From contig CAZLWK010000001.1 in NCBI GenBank assembly GCA_964563395.1, positions 124,001 through 188,000 on the forward strand: DNA of 64,000 nt, written 5' to 3'. Below the pieces are notes generated by a model that was not told the origin of the DNA, did no database searches, and worked only from the letters and a program-made list of their open reading frames with translations. The DNA comes from JBEVOS01 sp964563395 (GTDB lineage Bacteria; Pseudomonadota; Alphaproteobacteria; Caulobacterales; Aquidulcibacteraceae). Both the position numbers and the translations under genes were made by a program. Below are positions 42,230 to 52,257 of the stretch, piece after piece (within the stretch, counting starts at the first letter, position 1; the number at the start of each line of letters is the position of its first letter).

Positions 42230-42580
42230 GTGGCGCGCGTCACCGTCGAAGATTGCGTCGATAAGGTCCCAAACCGGTTCTCGCTGGTGCTTCTTGCGGC
42301 GCATCGCGCCCGGGCGATCTCGTCCGGGGCCGAGCCTCTGGTCGAGCGCGATCGCGATAAGGACCCCGTCGTGGCGCTCCGCGAGATCGCCGAAAACGCC
42401 GTCCGTCCGGACGAATTGCGCGACAGTCTCGTTTTGCAATTCCAGGATGTGCGCCCTGCGGTCCGCGCCGAGGACGAGCAGGACACGCTCGCGCTGACCG
42501 CGCCGGTGGAATCCACCGAGGACGACGTCCTGCGCGCGCTGCAGGCGGAAGCCGAAGCCCAGCGCGACGAGCGGTATTAG
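42230..42580 (+). CDS. rpoZ: RNA polymerase omega subunit
   Basis: Omega supports assembly of RNA polymerase and takes part in the (p)ppGpp response. The 116-residue protein starts MARVTVEDCVDKVPNRFSLV, the family signature, and continues LLAAHRARAISSGAEP and DKDPVVALREIAE. The C-terminal half is acidic and alphaproteobacteria-specific. The start is a GTG; GGAGG lies seven bases upstream and decides it. Three bases separate it from rsh, the enzyme that makes the alarmone to which omega responds. Confidence 0.95.
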   Translation: MARVTVEDCVDKVPNRFSLVLLAAHRARAISSGAEPLVERDRDKDPVVALREIAENAVRPDELRDSLVLQFQDVRPAVRAEDEQDTLALTAPVESTEDDVLRALQAEAEAQRDERY

Positions 42581-42583
42581 GGC

Positions 42584-44830
<2,247 letters not shown>

Positions 44831-44840
44831 CGCGGCCGCC

Positions 44841-44856
44841 TTAACTTCGCGCTAAC
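44841..44856 (+). promoter_or_regulatory. CtrA-like site upstream of the tadE-like gene
   Basis: TTAA-N7-CTAAC, one mismatch from TTAA-N7-TTAAC, 24 bases before the tadE-like ATG (44880) in a 49-base gap. TTAA is rare in this genome, and pilus genes are classic CtrA targets in Caulobacterales. Confidence 0.45.
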
Positions 44857-44872
44857 GCGCTGGTCGTTAATT

Positions 44873-44887
44873 ACAACCCATGGTTGT
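44873..44887. promoter_or_regulatory. Inverted repeat over the tadE-like start codon
   Basis: ACAACC-CAT-GGTTGT, a perfect 6-3-6 inverted repeat whose centre contains the first two bases of the ATG. It is flanked by GTTAA (44866-44870) and TTAAC (44887-44891). It could be an operator or a hairpin that hides the start codon; no Shine-Dalgarno sequence is present. Confidence 0.3.
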
Positions 44888-45305
44888 TAACGGCGCGTTC
44901 CGGCGATTGGGAGGGGATCGGCGCGGGGCGAGCGCGGTGGAGTTCGCGCTGATCGCGCCGCTGCTGCTGGCGCTGATGGCCGGCATCTTTTCCTATGGCG
45001 GCTATTTCTGGACCAGCCACACGCTGCAGCAATTGGCTAATGATTGCGCTCGCGCCGCGATAGCGGGGCTGGACGACGACGAGCGGCGAAGCCTTGCAGA
45101 AGCGGCCCTGGCCGCAGGCGCGGAAAGCCTTGCGCTCGTTGGCGACGGCGCGCCGACCTTGAGCGTCAGCCGGCGCGGAGAAACCTTCGAAGCCAGCGTT
45201 TCCTATGACGGCGCGACAACGCCCTTCTGGGTGTTTGAAGGGCTTGCGCCCATGCCGTCCAAGCGCATGACGCGCAGCGCGCGCGTGCGTCTCGGCGGCT
45301 TTTGA
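44880..45305 (+). CDS. TadE-like pseudopilin
   Basis: A 141-residue membrane protein with the TadE signature: DRRGASAVEFALIAPLLLALMAG, here DRRGASAVEFALIAP, with a single membrane helix and the conserved Glu after the processing site. TadE-type proteins are minor pseudopilins of the Flp/Tad pilus and are cut by a prepilin peptidase. The C-terminal domain is periplasmic. It is coupled to the tadG-like gene (TGATG). No other tad gene is near, so it may be an orphan set working with a main tad locus elsewhere. It sits between rsh and pyrE. Confidence 0.88.
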   Translation: MVVNGAFRRLGGDRRGASAVEFALIAPLLLALMAGIFSYGGYFWTSHTLQQLANDCARAAIAGLDDDERRSLAEAALAAGAESLALVGDGAPTLSVSRRGETFEASVSYDGATTPFWVFEGLAPMPSKRMTRSARVRLGGF

Positions 45306-46945
45306 TGCGGCGGTTCGCGCGCGACCGGCGTGGCGCCGCGGCGATGATCATCGCGCTTTCTGCGCCCGCTCTGTTCGGCGCGGCGGCGCTCGCGGTCGAT
45401 CTGGGCGCGGTCTACATGCAGTCGCGGCGCCTGCAGGGGATGGCCGATGCGGCCGCGCTGGCGGCGGCGCACGATCTCGATCGCGCGCGAAGTGCGGCGC
45501 GCCAGGCCGTCGCGAGTTCAGAATGGTCAGGCCGCGTGGACCAGGACATCAGCCTCGGCCGTTATACGCCTGAGCCTTCGATCGCGCCGGACCGTCGATT
45601 TCAAGTGGGCGCGCCGGCGCCGAACGCGGCCCATGTGCGTTTGAGCGCGCACACGCCGCTTTATTTCGCGGCCATGCTCTATCCGCGCGCGCACATGCGG
45701 CTCGAGCGCAGCGCGCTCGCCGCGCACGTAAGCGAAGCTGGCATTCAGCTCGGTTCGCGCTTGCTTGCTGTGCGTGGGGGCGCCGCCAACGCGCTTTTGT
45801 CGGCGCTGACGGGCTCTTCGATTTCGCTGTCGGTTATGGATTATCAGGCCTTGATCGGCGCGGATGTCGACTTGTTTTCCTATTTCGAGGCGCTTCGCAC
45901 GCAAACGCGTCTCGAGGCAATGAGCTTCAATCGCCTATTGGCGCGGGAAATCGAGACCGAGTCAGCGCTTGCGGCGCTCGCTCATCAGCTAGCGCATTCG
46001 GGCGAACGGCGCGCCGCCGCGGCGGTTGAAGAGCTGGCGCTGGCGAGCAAAGGGCTTGGCGCGCATCGGCTGGAAAGGCTTTTCGCGCTTGGCGATTACG
46101 GCGCGCAGGATCGCATCACCCCCGGCGGCGCGCGCGCGCGGGTGAGCGCGCTCGATTTGGCGCACGCGCTCTTGGAATTGGCCAATGGGGGGCGCCAGGT
46201 GGCGCTGGACATGGATGTACGTGCGCCTGGAATTGCGGATGTTTCCGTTTGGCTTGCGATAGGCGAGCGTCCACATGATTCCCCATTGCTCACACTCGCG
46301 CGCGACGGCGAGTCAATTCTGCGAACGGCGCAGATGCGGCTTTATCTCGATGCGAAACTGGCGGACCCGTTTGGCGGCGCGGCGAGGGTGCGCTTGCCGA
46401 TCCTTGTGGAGCTCGCCTCGGCGCGAGCGCGGCTGGAGAACTTGGATTGCGACGGGCGCCGCGCGCGCAGCCTATCGGTTGAGGTGACGCCCAGCGTCGG
46501 TGCAGTCTCCATCGCCGACATCGATCGCGCCCGCCTCGATGATTTCCGGCGTGAATTGGCGCGCGCGCCGGCCGCCTTGGTGCGCGCCCCGTTGCTGCGT
46601 GTGGACGCAAGCGCCCATGCCGACCTCGGCGGCCTCGCGCCGCGGCGGCTTATCTTTTCCGAAGAGGAGATCGCGGCGCGCGCGGTCAAGCGGGCCGCTA
46701 CGGGCGATCTTGCGGAGGCAAGCATTTCCAGTCTCCTCCGCGAACTGGACATCGACATCAGGGCGATCGGCCTTGGCCTGACCGAGGCGGGGGTCGCGCG
46801 CGCGCTGACCCCGGCCCTGATCGCCGCCGCTCCCGTGCTTGACGACCTGGTCAACGAGCTGACTGGCGCTCTCGGCGTGAATATTGGCGAGGCGGATGTG
46901 CGGGTGAATGGAGCGCGGTGCGCCGGCGTGGCGCTGGTCGGCTGA
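45305..46945 (+). CDS. TadG-like pilus/envelope protein
   Basis: A 546-residue protein with an N-terminal TadG signature: FARDRRGAAAMIIALSAPALFGAAALAVDLG, in part DRRGAAAMIIALSAPAL, then LQGMADAAALAAAHD. A von Willebrand factor A domain, frequent in TadG, is not obvious; the rest is mixed alpha/beta with many short repeats of charged residues. It is probably anchored in the inner membrane with a large periplasmic part. The ATG at 45305 overlaps the tadE-like stop by one base; a TTG three bases earlier is rejected. pyrE follows after 24 bases. Confidence 0.82.
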   Translation: MRRFARDRRGAAAMIIALSAPALFGAAALAVDLGAVYMQSRRLQGMADAAALAAAHDLDRARSAARQAVASSEWSGRVDQDISLGRYTPEPSIAPDRRFQVGAPAPNAAHVRLSAHTPLYFAAMLYPRAHMRLERSALAAHVSEAGIQLGSRLLAVRGGAANALLSALTGSSISLSVMDYQALIGADVDLFSYFEALRTQTRLEAMSFNRLLAREIETESALAALAHQLAHSGERRAAAAVEELALASKGLGAHRLERLFALGDYGAQDRITPGGARARVSALDLAHALLELANGGRQVALDMDVRAPGIADVSVWLAIGERPHDSPLLTLARDGESILRTAQMRLYLDAKLADPFGGAARVRLPILVELASARARLENLDCDGRRARSLSVEVTPSVGAVSIADIDRARLDDFRRELARAPAALVRAPLLRVDASAHADLGGLAPRRLIFSEEEIAARAVKRAATGDLAEASISSLLRELDIDIRAIGLGLTEAGVARALTPALIAAAPVLDDLVNELTGALGVNIGEADVRVNGARCAGVALVG

Positions 46946-46969
46946 AGGAAAAGCGGCTAATCGCCCCCG

Positions 46970-47554
46970 ATGGACACAGAAGCCGTACTCGATGAATTCC
47001 GCGCCGCCGGCGCGCTCCTGGAAGGGCATTTCGTCCTGTCGTCGGGCCTTCATTCGCCGGTGTTTTTCCAAAAGGCGTTCGTTTTCATGGACCCCGCCCG
47101 CACGGAGCGGCTTTGCCGCGCCTTGGCGGAGAAGGCGAAGGCCGCGTTCGGCCGGATCGACGTCGTGGTGTCGCCGGCCGTGGGCGCCATTATCCCGGGC
47201 TATGAGACCGCTCGCGCTCTTGGCGCCAAGGCCATGTTCGTCGAGCGCGAAGACGGCGCTTTCCGCTTGCGCCGGGGTTTTGCCATCGCCCCCGGCGAGC
47301 GGGTGCTCATGGTTGAGGACGTGATCACAACGGGGCTTTCCTCGCGGGAGTGCCTGGACGCGCTCAAGGCCCATCCGGGCGAGATCGTCGGCGCGGCCTG
47401 CTTGATCGACCGTTCCGGCGGGACCGCGGATATCGGCGTCCCGCTGGTGGCGCTCGCGGCGGTGTCCGCGCCGTCCTACCAGGCGGATGCGCTGCCGCCG
47501 GAACTCGCGGCGCTGCCGGCCGTCAAGCCGGGATCGAGGGCGCTTTCCACCTGA
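46970..47554 (+). CDS. pyrE: Orotate phosphoribosyltransferase PyrE
   Basis: PyrE joins orotate and PRPP to make OMP in pyrimidine synthesis. The 194-residue protein belongs to the shorter bacterial form: HFVLSSGLHSPVFFQK, VVVSPAVGAIIPGYE and the PRPP motif RVLMVEDVITTGLSS. It is the first gene of the conserved pyrE-pdxJ-acpS-lepB-rnc-era-recO run. The ATG is 24 bases after the tadG-like stop. Confidence 0.95.
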   Translation: MDTEAVLDEFRAAGALLEGHFVLSSGLHSPVFFQKAFVFMDPARTERLCRALAEKAKAAFGRIDVVVSPAVGAIIPGYETARALGAKAMFVEREDGAFRLRRGFAIAPGERVLMVEDVITTGLSSRECLDALKAHPGEIVGAACLIDRSGGTADIGVPLVALAAVSAPSYQADALPPELAALPAVKPGSRALST

Positions 47555-47599
47555 TCGCCGCGTGCCCACCTAATGAGGATGAAGCGGGAAAGGCTTTCC

Positions 47600-48361
47600 A
47601 TGACGATCGCGAACAGGCTGAGGCTGGGCGTCAATATCGACCATGTCGCCACCATCCGGAACGCGCGGGGCGGCGCCCATCCCGATCCGGTGCGCGCAGC
47701 CCAAATCGCGGCCGCCGCCGGGGCGGACGGCATAACCCTGCATATTCGCGAGGATCGCCGCCATGTCCGCGAAGAAGATTTGGCGCGCCTCGCGGACGCC
47801 ACCAATCTGCCGATCAATCTGGAAATGGCCTGCGCGCGCGAGATGCTCGACATCGCGCTCAAGACCCGGCCGCACGCCTGCTGCTTGGTGCCTGAGCGGC
47901 GCGAGGAGCGCACCACCGAAGGCGGCTTGGACGTCGCCGCGCACCATAATCAGGTCGCCCCGTTCGTGCGCTGGCTGTCCGACGCCGGCATTAGAGTCTC
48001 CCTGTTCATCGATCCCGATCCCGTTCAAATCGCCGTCGCGGAGGCGCTTGGCGCACCGGTGGTGGAGTTGCATACGGGCGCCTATTGCGAGGCGGTCGCG
48101 CGCCAGGATCCGGTGGCGATGGAGCGCGAACTCGCCGCTCTGCGCGAGGCCGCCCGCGCGGGCGCGCAGCGGGGACTTGAAGTCCATGCCGGCCATGGCA
48201 TCGACTTCACCAGTGTCGAACCCATTGCGCGCATCCCGGAGCTGATCGAGCTCAATATCGGCCATTTCCTGATTGGGGAGGCGATCTTCGGCGGGTTGTC
48301 CGGGGTGATCCAGGAGATGCGGCGGCGCATGGATGCCGCGCGCGTGTCGGTGGCGGCATGA
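47600..48361 (+). CDS. pdxJ: Pyridoxine 5'-phosphate synthase PdxJ
   Basis: PdxJ closes the ring of pyridoxine phosphate from 1-deoxyxylulose 5-phosphate and aminoacetone phosphate. The 253-residue TIM-barrel starts RLRLGVNIDHVATIRNARG and has GITLHIREDRRHV, LEMAC, CLVPERREERTTEGGLD, VELHTGAYC and GLEVHAGHGIDF. The ATG at 47600 with AAAGG six bases upstream is preferred to one 27 bases earlier. Its stop overlaps acpS (ATGA). Confidence 0.97.
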   Translation: MTIANRLRLGVNIDHVATIRNARGGAHPDPVRAAQIAAAAGADGITLHIREDRRHVREEDLARLADATNLPINLEMACAREMLDIALKTRPHACCLVPERREERTTEGGLDVAAHHNQVAPFVRWLSDAGIRVSLFIDPDPVQIAVAEALGAPVVELHTGAYCEAVARQDPVAMERELAALREAARAGAQRGLEVHAGHGIDFTSVEPIARIPELIELNIGHFLIGEAIFGGLSGVIQEMRRRMDAARVSVAA

Positions 48362-48762
48362 TCCTGGGGATCGGCTCAGACCTTTGCGACATTCGTCGCA
48401 TCGAGCAGACGCTTGAGCGCTTCGGCGATCGCTTCCTCCAGCGCGTCTTCACGGAGGCCGAGCGCGCCCGCGCCGAGCGCCGCCCCCATGATCGCGCCGC
48501 GACCTACGCCAAGCGCTTCGCCGCCAAGGAGGCCTGCGCCAAGGCGCTCGGCACCGGCATCCGGCAGGGCGTTTTTTGGCGCGACATGGGGGTGGTCAAT
48601 CTGCGCAGCGGGGCGCCCACCATGGCCCTCGCCGGGGGCGCGGCCGCGCGTCTCGCCGCCATCACGCCGCCCGGCTATGCCGCGCGCATCCATGTGAGCT
48701 TGACGGACGAGCACCCGCTCGCCCAGAGCTTCGTCGTCATATCGGCGGAATTGCAGGCCTAG
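48358..48762 (+). CDS. acpS: Holo-[acyl-carrier-protein] synthase AcpS
   Basis: AcpS puts 4'-phosphopantetheine from CoA on acyl carrier protein. The 134-residue protein has GIGSDLCDIRRIEQTLERFG, in which Asp8 binds Mg, then FAAKEACAKALGTGI with the catalytic Glu, and the C-terminal HVSLTDEH. It starts in the pdxJ stop. It uses the CoA pathway to which coaD in this window also belongs. Confidence 0.96.
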   Translation: MILGIGSDLCDIRRIEQTLERFGDRFLQRVFTEAERARAERRPHDRAATYAKRFAAKEACAKALGTGIRQGVFWRDMGVVNLRSGAPTMALAGGAAARLAAITPPGYAARIHVSLTDEHPLAQSFVVISAELQA

Positions 48763-48790
48763 CCTGCGCGAGGGGACAACCGGAACCGCA

Positions 48791-49576
48791 ATGGCTTCGA
48801 CCACCGACACCGGCTCGGCCGCCGCCGCGATCTTTTGGGAGAACGTGCGCACGATCTTCTATGCGCTCGCGCTCGCCATGCTTATCCGTTTCACGATCGC
48901 CCAGCCATTCCGCATTCCCTCGGGCTCCATGCAGCCGACGCTTGAGGAGGGCGATTACATCGTCGTGACCAAATGGTCCTATGGCTATGGGCGCTATTCC
49001 TTCGCGCCGCTTGAACGCTTGATGCCGGGCGGGCGCTATTTCGGCACGCTTCCCGAGCGCGGCGACATCGTGGTGTTCCGTCCCGCGCCGGAGCCGGGGC
49101 GCGATTTCGTCAAGCGTCTGGTGGGCATGCCTGGCGAGCGCATTCGCATCACGGACGGCGTCTTGTTCATCAATGACGAGCCCGTGCAGCGCCAAGCGCT
49201 CGGCCTTACCCCGTTCGAATATCCCAATGGCGAAATCGAGGAGATTTCCGCCTTCCGCGAGACGCTGCCGAACGGCGTCTCCTACATCACGTTCGATCGC
49301 ACCTTGGAGGGGGCGCTTGACGACACGCGCGAATTCCTCGTGCCGGAGAATTCCTATTTCATGATGGGCGACGATCGCGACAATTCCGAAGACAGCCGCA
49401 CCTTCGATGTCGGCTTTGTGCCGTACGACAATCTGGTCGGGCCAGCTCAATTCGTGATCGCTTCCTTCGACGGCTCCACCTCGATCTTTCAACCGTGGAC
49501 GCTGCTCACCGGCTTTCGCGCGGACCGCTTCTTGAAGCCGCTCAAGGGCGAGACAGGCGAAGATGCGGCGTATTGA
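48791..49576 (+). CDS. lepB: Signal peptidase I
   Basis: LepB cuts signal peptides of exported proteins at the periplasmic side of the inner membrane. The 261-residue protein has one membrane helix (VRTIFYALALAMLIRFTIA) and the Ser/Lys pair: Ser46 in IPSGSMQPTL and Lys108 in RDFVKRLVGMPGE. Later S26 boxes are DGVLFIND and NSYFMMGDDRDNSEDSR. It follows acpS by 28 bases and overlaps rnc by 14 bases. Confidence 0.97.
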   Translation: MASTTDTGSAAAAIFWENVRTIFYALALAMLIRFTIAQPFRIPSGSMQPTLEEGDYIVVTKWSYGYGRYSFAPLERLMPGGRYFGTLPERGDIVVFRPAPEPGRDFVKRLVGMPGERIRITDGVLFINDEPVQRQALGLTPFEYPNGEIEEISAFRETLPNGVSYITFDRTLEGALDDTREFLVPENSYFMMGDDRDNSEDSRTFDVGFVPYDNLVGPAQFVIASFDGSTSIFQPWTLLTGFRADRFLKPLKGETGEDAAY

Positions 49577-50252
49577 GGCGATGGCGGCGCTCGAAGCGCG
49601 CATCGGTTACGGCTTCAAGGCGCGCGCCTTACTCGAAGAGGCGCTCACCCATTCAAGCGCCGCAGAAGGCCGCCCCGGAGAAATGACCAATGAGCGTTTG
49701 GAGTTTCTCGGAGACCGCGTGCTCGGCCTGATTGCGGCGGAGGAATTGCTGCGCCGCTTTCCCGAACTCAGCGAGGCGATGCTGGCGCCGCGTTTCAATG
49801 CGTTGGTCAATCGCGCCGCCTGCGCCGAGGCGGCGCAGCGCGCCGAGCTTGGCGCCGCCTTACACCTGTCCCGCGCTGAAGCGGACGCCGGCGGACGCGC
49901 CAAGGAGGCGATCCTCGCCGACGCGTGCGAAGCGCTGATCGCCGCGCTCTATCTCGATGGCGGATTTGACGCGGCGCGCGCCTTCGTGCTGCGCTTTTGG
50001 GGCGATGCCTTCGAAGCCGTGAAATCGCAGCGCAAGGATCCGAAAACAAGCTTGCAGGAATGGGCAGCGGCCCGGCGCGCCCCGCTCACCTATCGCGTGA
50101 TCGCGCGCAGCGGGCCGGATCATGCGCCCATGTTTGAGATAGAGGTCGCCGTCGGCGTTCACGCGCCCGCGCGCGGCGAGGGCCGCTCCAAGCGGGAAGC
50201 CGAACAGGCCGCGGCGGCCGCCATGCTGCGATTGGTGGGCGCCGATGAGTGA
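49563..50252 (+). CDS. rnc: Ribonuclease III
   Basis: RNase III cuts double-stranded RNA, including rRNA precursors. The 229-residue protein has the signature NERLEFLGDRVLGL, the second acidic cluster ADACEALIAALYLDGG and a C-terminal dsRNA-binding domain (DPKTSLQEWAAARRAPL, then GRSKREAEQAAAAAML). ATGs at 49563 and 49581 are both possible; I keep the first, which overlaps lepB. The rnc-era overlap of eight bases is conserved in many bacteria. Confidence 0.96.
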   Translation: MRRIEAMAALEARIGYGFKARALLEEALTHSSAAEGRPGEMTNERLEFLGDRVLGLIAAEELLRRFPELSEAMLAPRFNALVNRAACAEAAQRAELGAALHLSRAEADAGGRAKEAILADACEALIAALYLDGGFDAARAFVLRFWGDAFEAVKSQRKDPKTSLQEWAAARRAPLTYRVIARSGPDHAPMFEIEVAVGVHAPARGEGRSKREAEQAAAAAMLRLVGADE

Positions 50253-51171
50253 GGCCGCGCAGCGCTGCGCCATCGTGGCCGTCATCGGCGCGCCCAATGC
50301 GGGCAAGTCGACCCTGGTCAACGCCATTGTTGGCGAGAAGGTCGCCATCGTCACGCACAAAGTGCAGACGACGCGCTTTCCGCTTCGCGGCGTGGCGATG
50401 CGCGGCGCGGCGCAACTCGTGCTCGTGGATACGCCCGGCGTGTTCAAACCGAAACGCAGGCTCGACCGCGCCATGGTGCGCGCCGCGTTCGGCGCGCTTG
50501 AAGACGCCGACATCGTTTTGCACGTCGTGGATGCGGCGGCCTTCATGCGCGGCCCAGATGCAGCGCTCGCCGACGGCGATGTGGCGCGCGTGGTGGAACG
50601 CTTGCGGGCGGCCAATGTGAAAGCGGTGCTGGCGCTCAACAAGGTCGATTCCATGGCGCGCCCCATGTTGCTGGAAGCAGCCGGCCGTTTGTTCGATCTC
50701 GGCGTCTATAGCGACGTCTTCATGATCTCCGCCAAGACCAAGGACGGCGTGGACGATCTCGCCGAGATGCTTGCGGCGCGGGCGCCAGAAGGGCCATGGC
50801 TGTTCCCGGAGGATCAGGCCGCCGATGCGCCCGCGCGCCTGCGCGCCGCCGAGATCACGCGCGAAAAATTGATGCTCCGCCTCCATGACGAACTGCCATA
50901 CGAATCCGCAGTCGAAACCGAGTCTTGGAAGGCGCTCAAGGACGGCTCCGTGCGGATCGAACAGACCATCTTCGTCGCGCGCGAAAGCCAGCGCCGGATC
51001 GCGATCGGCGATGGCGGTCAGGCGATCAAGGCGATCGGCGAGGCCGCCCGTCCCGAAATCGCGGCGATGCTAGGCCGTCCGGTGCATCTCTTCCTGCATG
51101 TGAAGCTGCGCGAGAACTGGAGCGAGGAACGCGCCCGCTTCGACGCAATGGGCCTTGATTGGGACGATTAG
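50245..51171 (+). CDS. era: GTPase Era
   Basis: Era binds the 3' end of 16S rRNA and helps 30S subunit assembly. The 308-residue protein has G1 GAPNAGKST, G3 DTPGVF, G4 NKVD and G5 SAKT, then a C-terminal KH domain with VIGDGGQAIKAIGEAAR-type sequence (seen as IAIGDGGQAIKAIGE) for RNA binding. It overlaps rnc, and recO follows after 21 bases, the usual order. Confidence 0.97.
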   Translation: MSEAAQRCAIVAVIGAPNAGKSTLVNAIVGEKVAIVTHKVQTTRFPLRGVAMRGAAQLVLVDTPGVFKPKRRLDRAMVRAAFGALEDADIVLHVVDAAAFMRGPDAALADGDVARVVERLRAANVKAVLALNKVDSMARPMLLEAAGRLFDLGVYSDVFMISAKTKDGVDDLAEMLAARAPEGPWLFPEDQAADAPARLRAAEITREKLMLRLHDELPYESAVETESWKALKDGSVRIEQTIFVARESQRRIAIGDGGQAIKAIGEAARPEIAAMLGRPVHLFLHVKLRENWSEERARFDAMGLDWDD

Positions 51172-51192
51172 GGCGCGCACCCATGCGTGCGG

Positions 51193-51921
51193 ATGGAATG
51201 GTCTGACGAAGCAATCGTGCTGGGCGCGCGGCCGTTCGGCGAAGGCAAGCTGGTCGCCGAGGTGTTCGCGCGCGGTCACGGCCGCTTCGGCGGCGTGGTC
51301 CATGGGGGGCGGCGCGCCGCCCCGGTGCTGCAGGCGGGCAATCTGGTGCGCGCGGACTGGAAGGCGCGCCTCGCCGATCAGCTTGGCTTTTTCAATCCGC
51401 TTGAATTGGAGGAGCCGCTTGGTGGGCGCCTCCTCGATCAGCCCGAGGCTTTGGCGGGGGTCGCCTCCGCCATCGCGCTGATTCGGGGTGCGACGGCGGA
51501 GCGCCAGCCCTATCCCGGCCTCTATGACGCCCTGACGCTGGTGCTGCGGGCCATGGGCGAGCGGGAATTATGGCCGGCGCTCTATGCGCGCTTCGAGATC
51601 GGGCTGCTGGCCCAGATGGGGTACGGCCTCGATCTCACCCAATGCGCTGTCACCGGGCGGACGGATGATCTGGCATTTGTCAGTCCACGTTCGGGGCGCG
51701 CGGCTTCGGCGGAAGCAGGGGCCCCGTTCGCGGACCGCTTGATGCGCCTGCCGCCCTTCCTAGTGGACGCCGCGGCCCCATTGGAGTCAGGCGACGTGGC
51801 CGACGCTCTTGCGATCGCTGGCTTTTTTCTGGAGCGACGGGTGTTCGATCAGCGCGGCGAGGGCATGCCCGAGGCGCGCCGCCGCTTGATCGAACGGCTC
51901 GGCTTCGCGGGTCTGCTTTAG
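51193..51921 (+). CDS. recO: DNA repair protein RecO
   Basis: RecO helps load RecA on SSB-coated DNA and anneals strands. The 242-residue protein has the N-terminal OB fold MEWSDEAIVLGARPFGEGKL, then VVHGGRRAAPVLQAGN, and a helical part with ELWPALYARFEIGLLAQMGYGLDL in part. The zinc-finger cysteines found in some RecO proteins are reduced to one visible in QCAVTGR. ATG 51193 is taken rather than GTG 51187. Its TAG overlaps the stop of a small convergent gene inside TTAG. Confidence 0.94.
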   Translation: MEWSDEAIVLGARPFGEGKLVAEVFARGHGRFGGVVHGGRRAAPVLQAGNLVRADWKARLADQLGFFNPLELEEPLGGRLLDQPEALAGVASAIALIRGATAERQPYPGLYDALTLVLRAMGERELWPALYARFEIGLLAQMGYGLDLTQCAVTGRTDDLAFVSPRSGRAASAEAGAPFADRLMRLPPFLVDAAAPLESGDVADALAIAGFFLERRVFDQRGEGMPEARRRLIERLGFAGLL

Positions 51922-52088
51922 GCGATCCGCTGGAGCGGGGAGTCTGTCGGCTTGGCGTCTTCGCCCACCTTGGCGCCGTTCTCCTTGGCCCAGGCGATGA
52001 TCTTCTGGCGCTCCTCCTCATCGGCGTAGGAGGCGTAGCGCAGGCGCCCGTCGGCCATGCGCATCGGCAAGAGCTTGGTGCTTGTCAT
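51918..52088 (-). CDS. Small charged protein (56 residues) of unknown function
   Basis: A 56-residue open frame: it starts MTSTKLLPMRMADGRLRYAS, continues with an acidic-basic helix around YADEEERQKIIAWAKENGAK and ends SPLQRIA. Codon use is the same as for its neighbours, and its stop TAA lies in the four bases shared with the recO TAG, which fits the tail-to-tail pattern of true gene pairs here. No clear ribosome site is visible before the ATG at 52088. I do not recognise a family. A second start (ATG for MRMADG) is 24 bases downstream. Confidence 0.65.
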   Translation of the reverse strand: MTSTKLLPMRMADGRLRYASYADEEERQKIIAWAKENGAKVGEDAKPTDSPLQRIA

Positions 52089-52178
52089 CCAATCAGTCTC
52101 GCAAACCCCAACTGAATCAACGCTTAATGGCTGCGCTTTCGCGGCGGGCTGTGGCTTCCCTGCGGCGCCGGCTTGCGC

Positions 52179-52200
52179 GACTCCCTCTAAGACGGGAGTC
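52179..52200. promoter_or_regulatory. Hairpin with two GANTC sites upstream of parC
   Basis: Perfect 7-base inverted repeat GACTCCC / GGGAGTC with an 8-base loop, about 60 bases before the parC ATG in a 169-base gap. Each arm contains a GANTC methylation site (GACTC, GAGTC), and a third, GAATC, lies at 52114-52118. The arrangement could place CcrM/GcrA control over parC. The rest of the gap (52089-52257) holds no other clear element. Confidence 0.4.
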
Positions 52201-52257
52201 AGGCGGTCGCGCTAGGGCATTTGGGCCACAGGCGCAGCGGACGATTTGGGAAAAACC

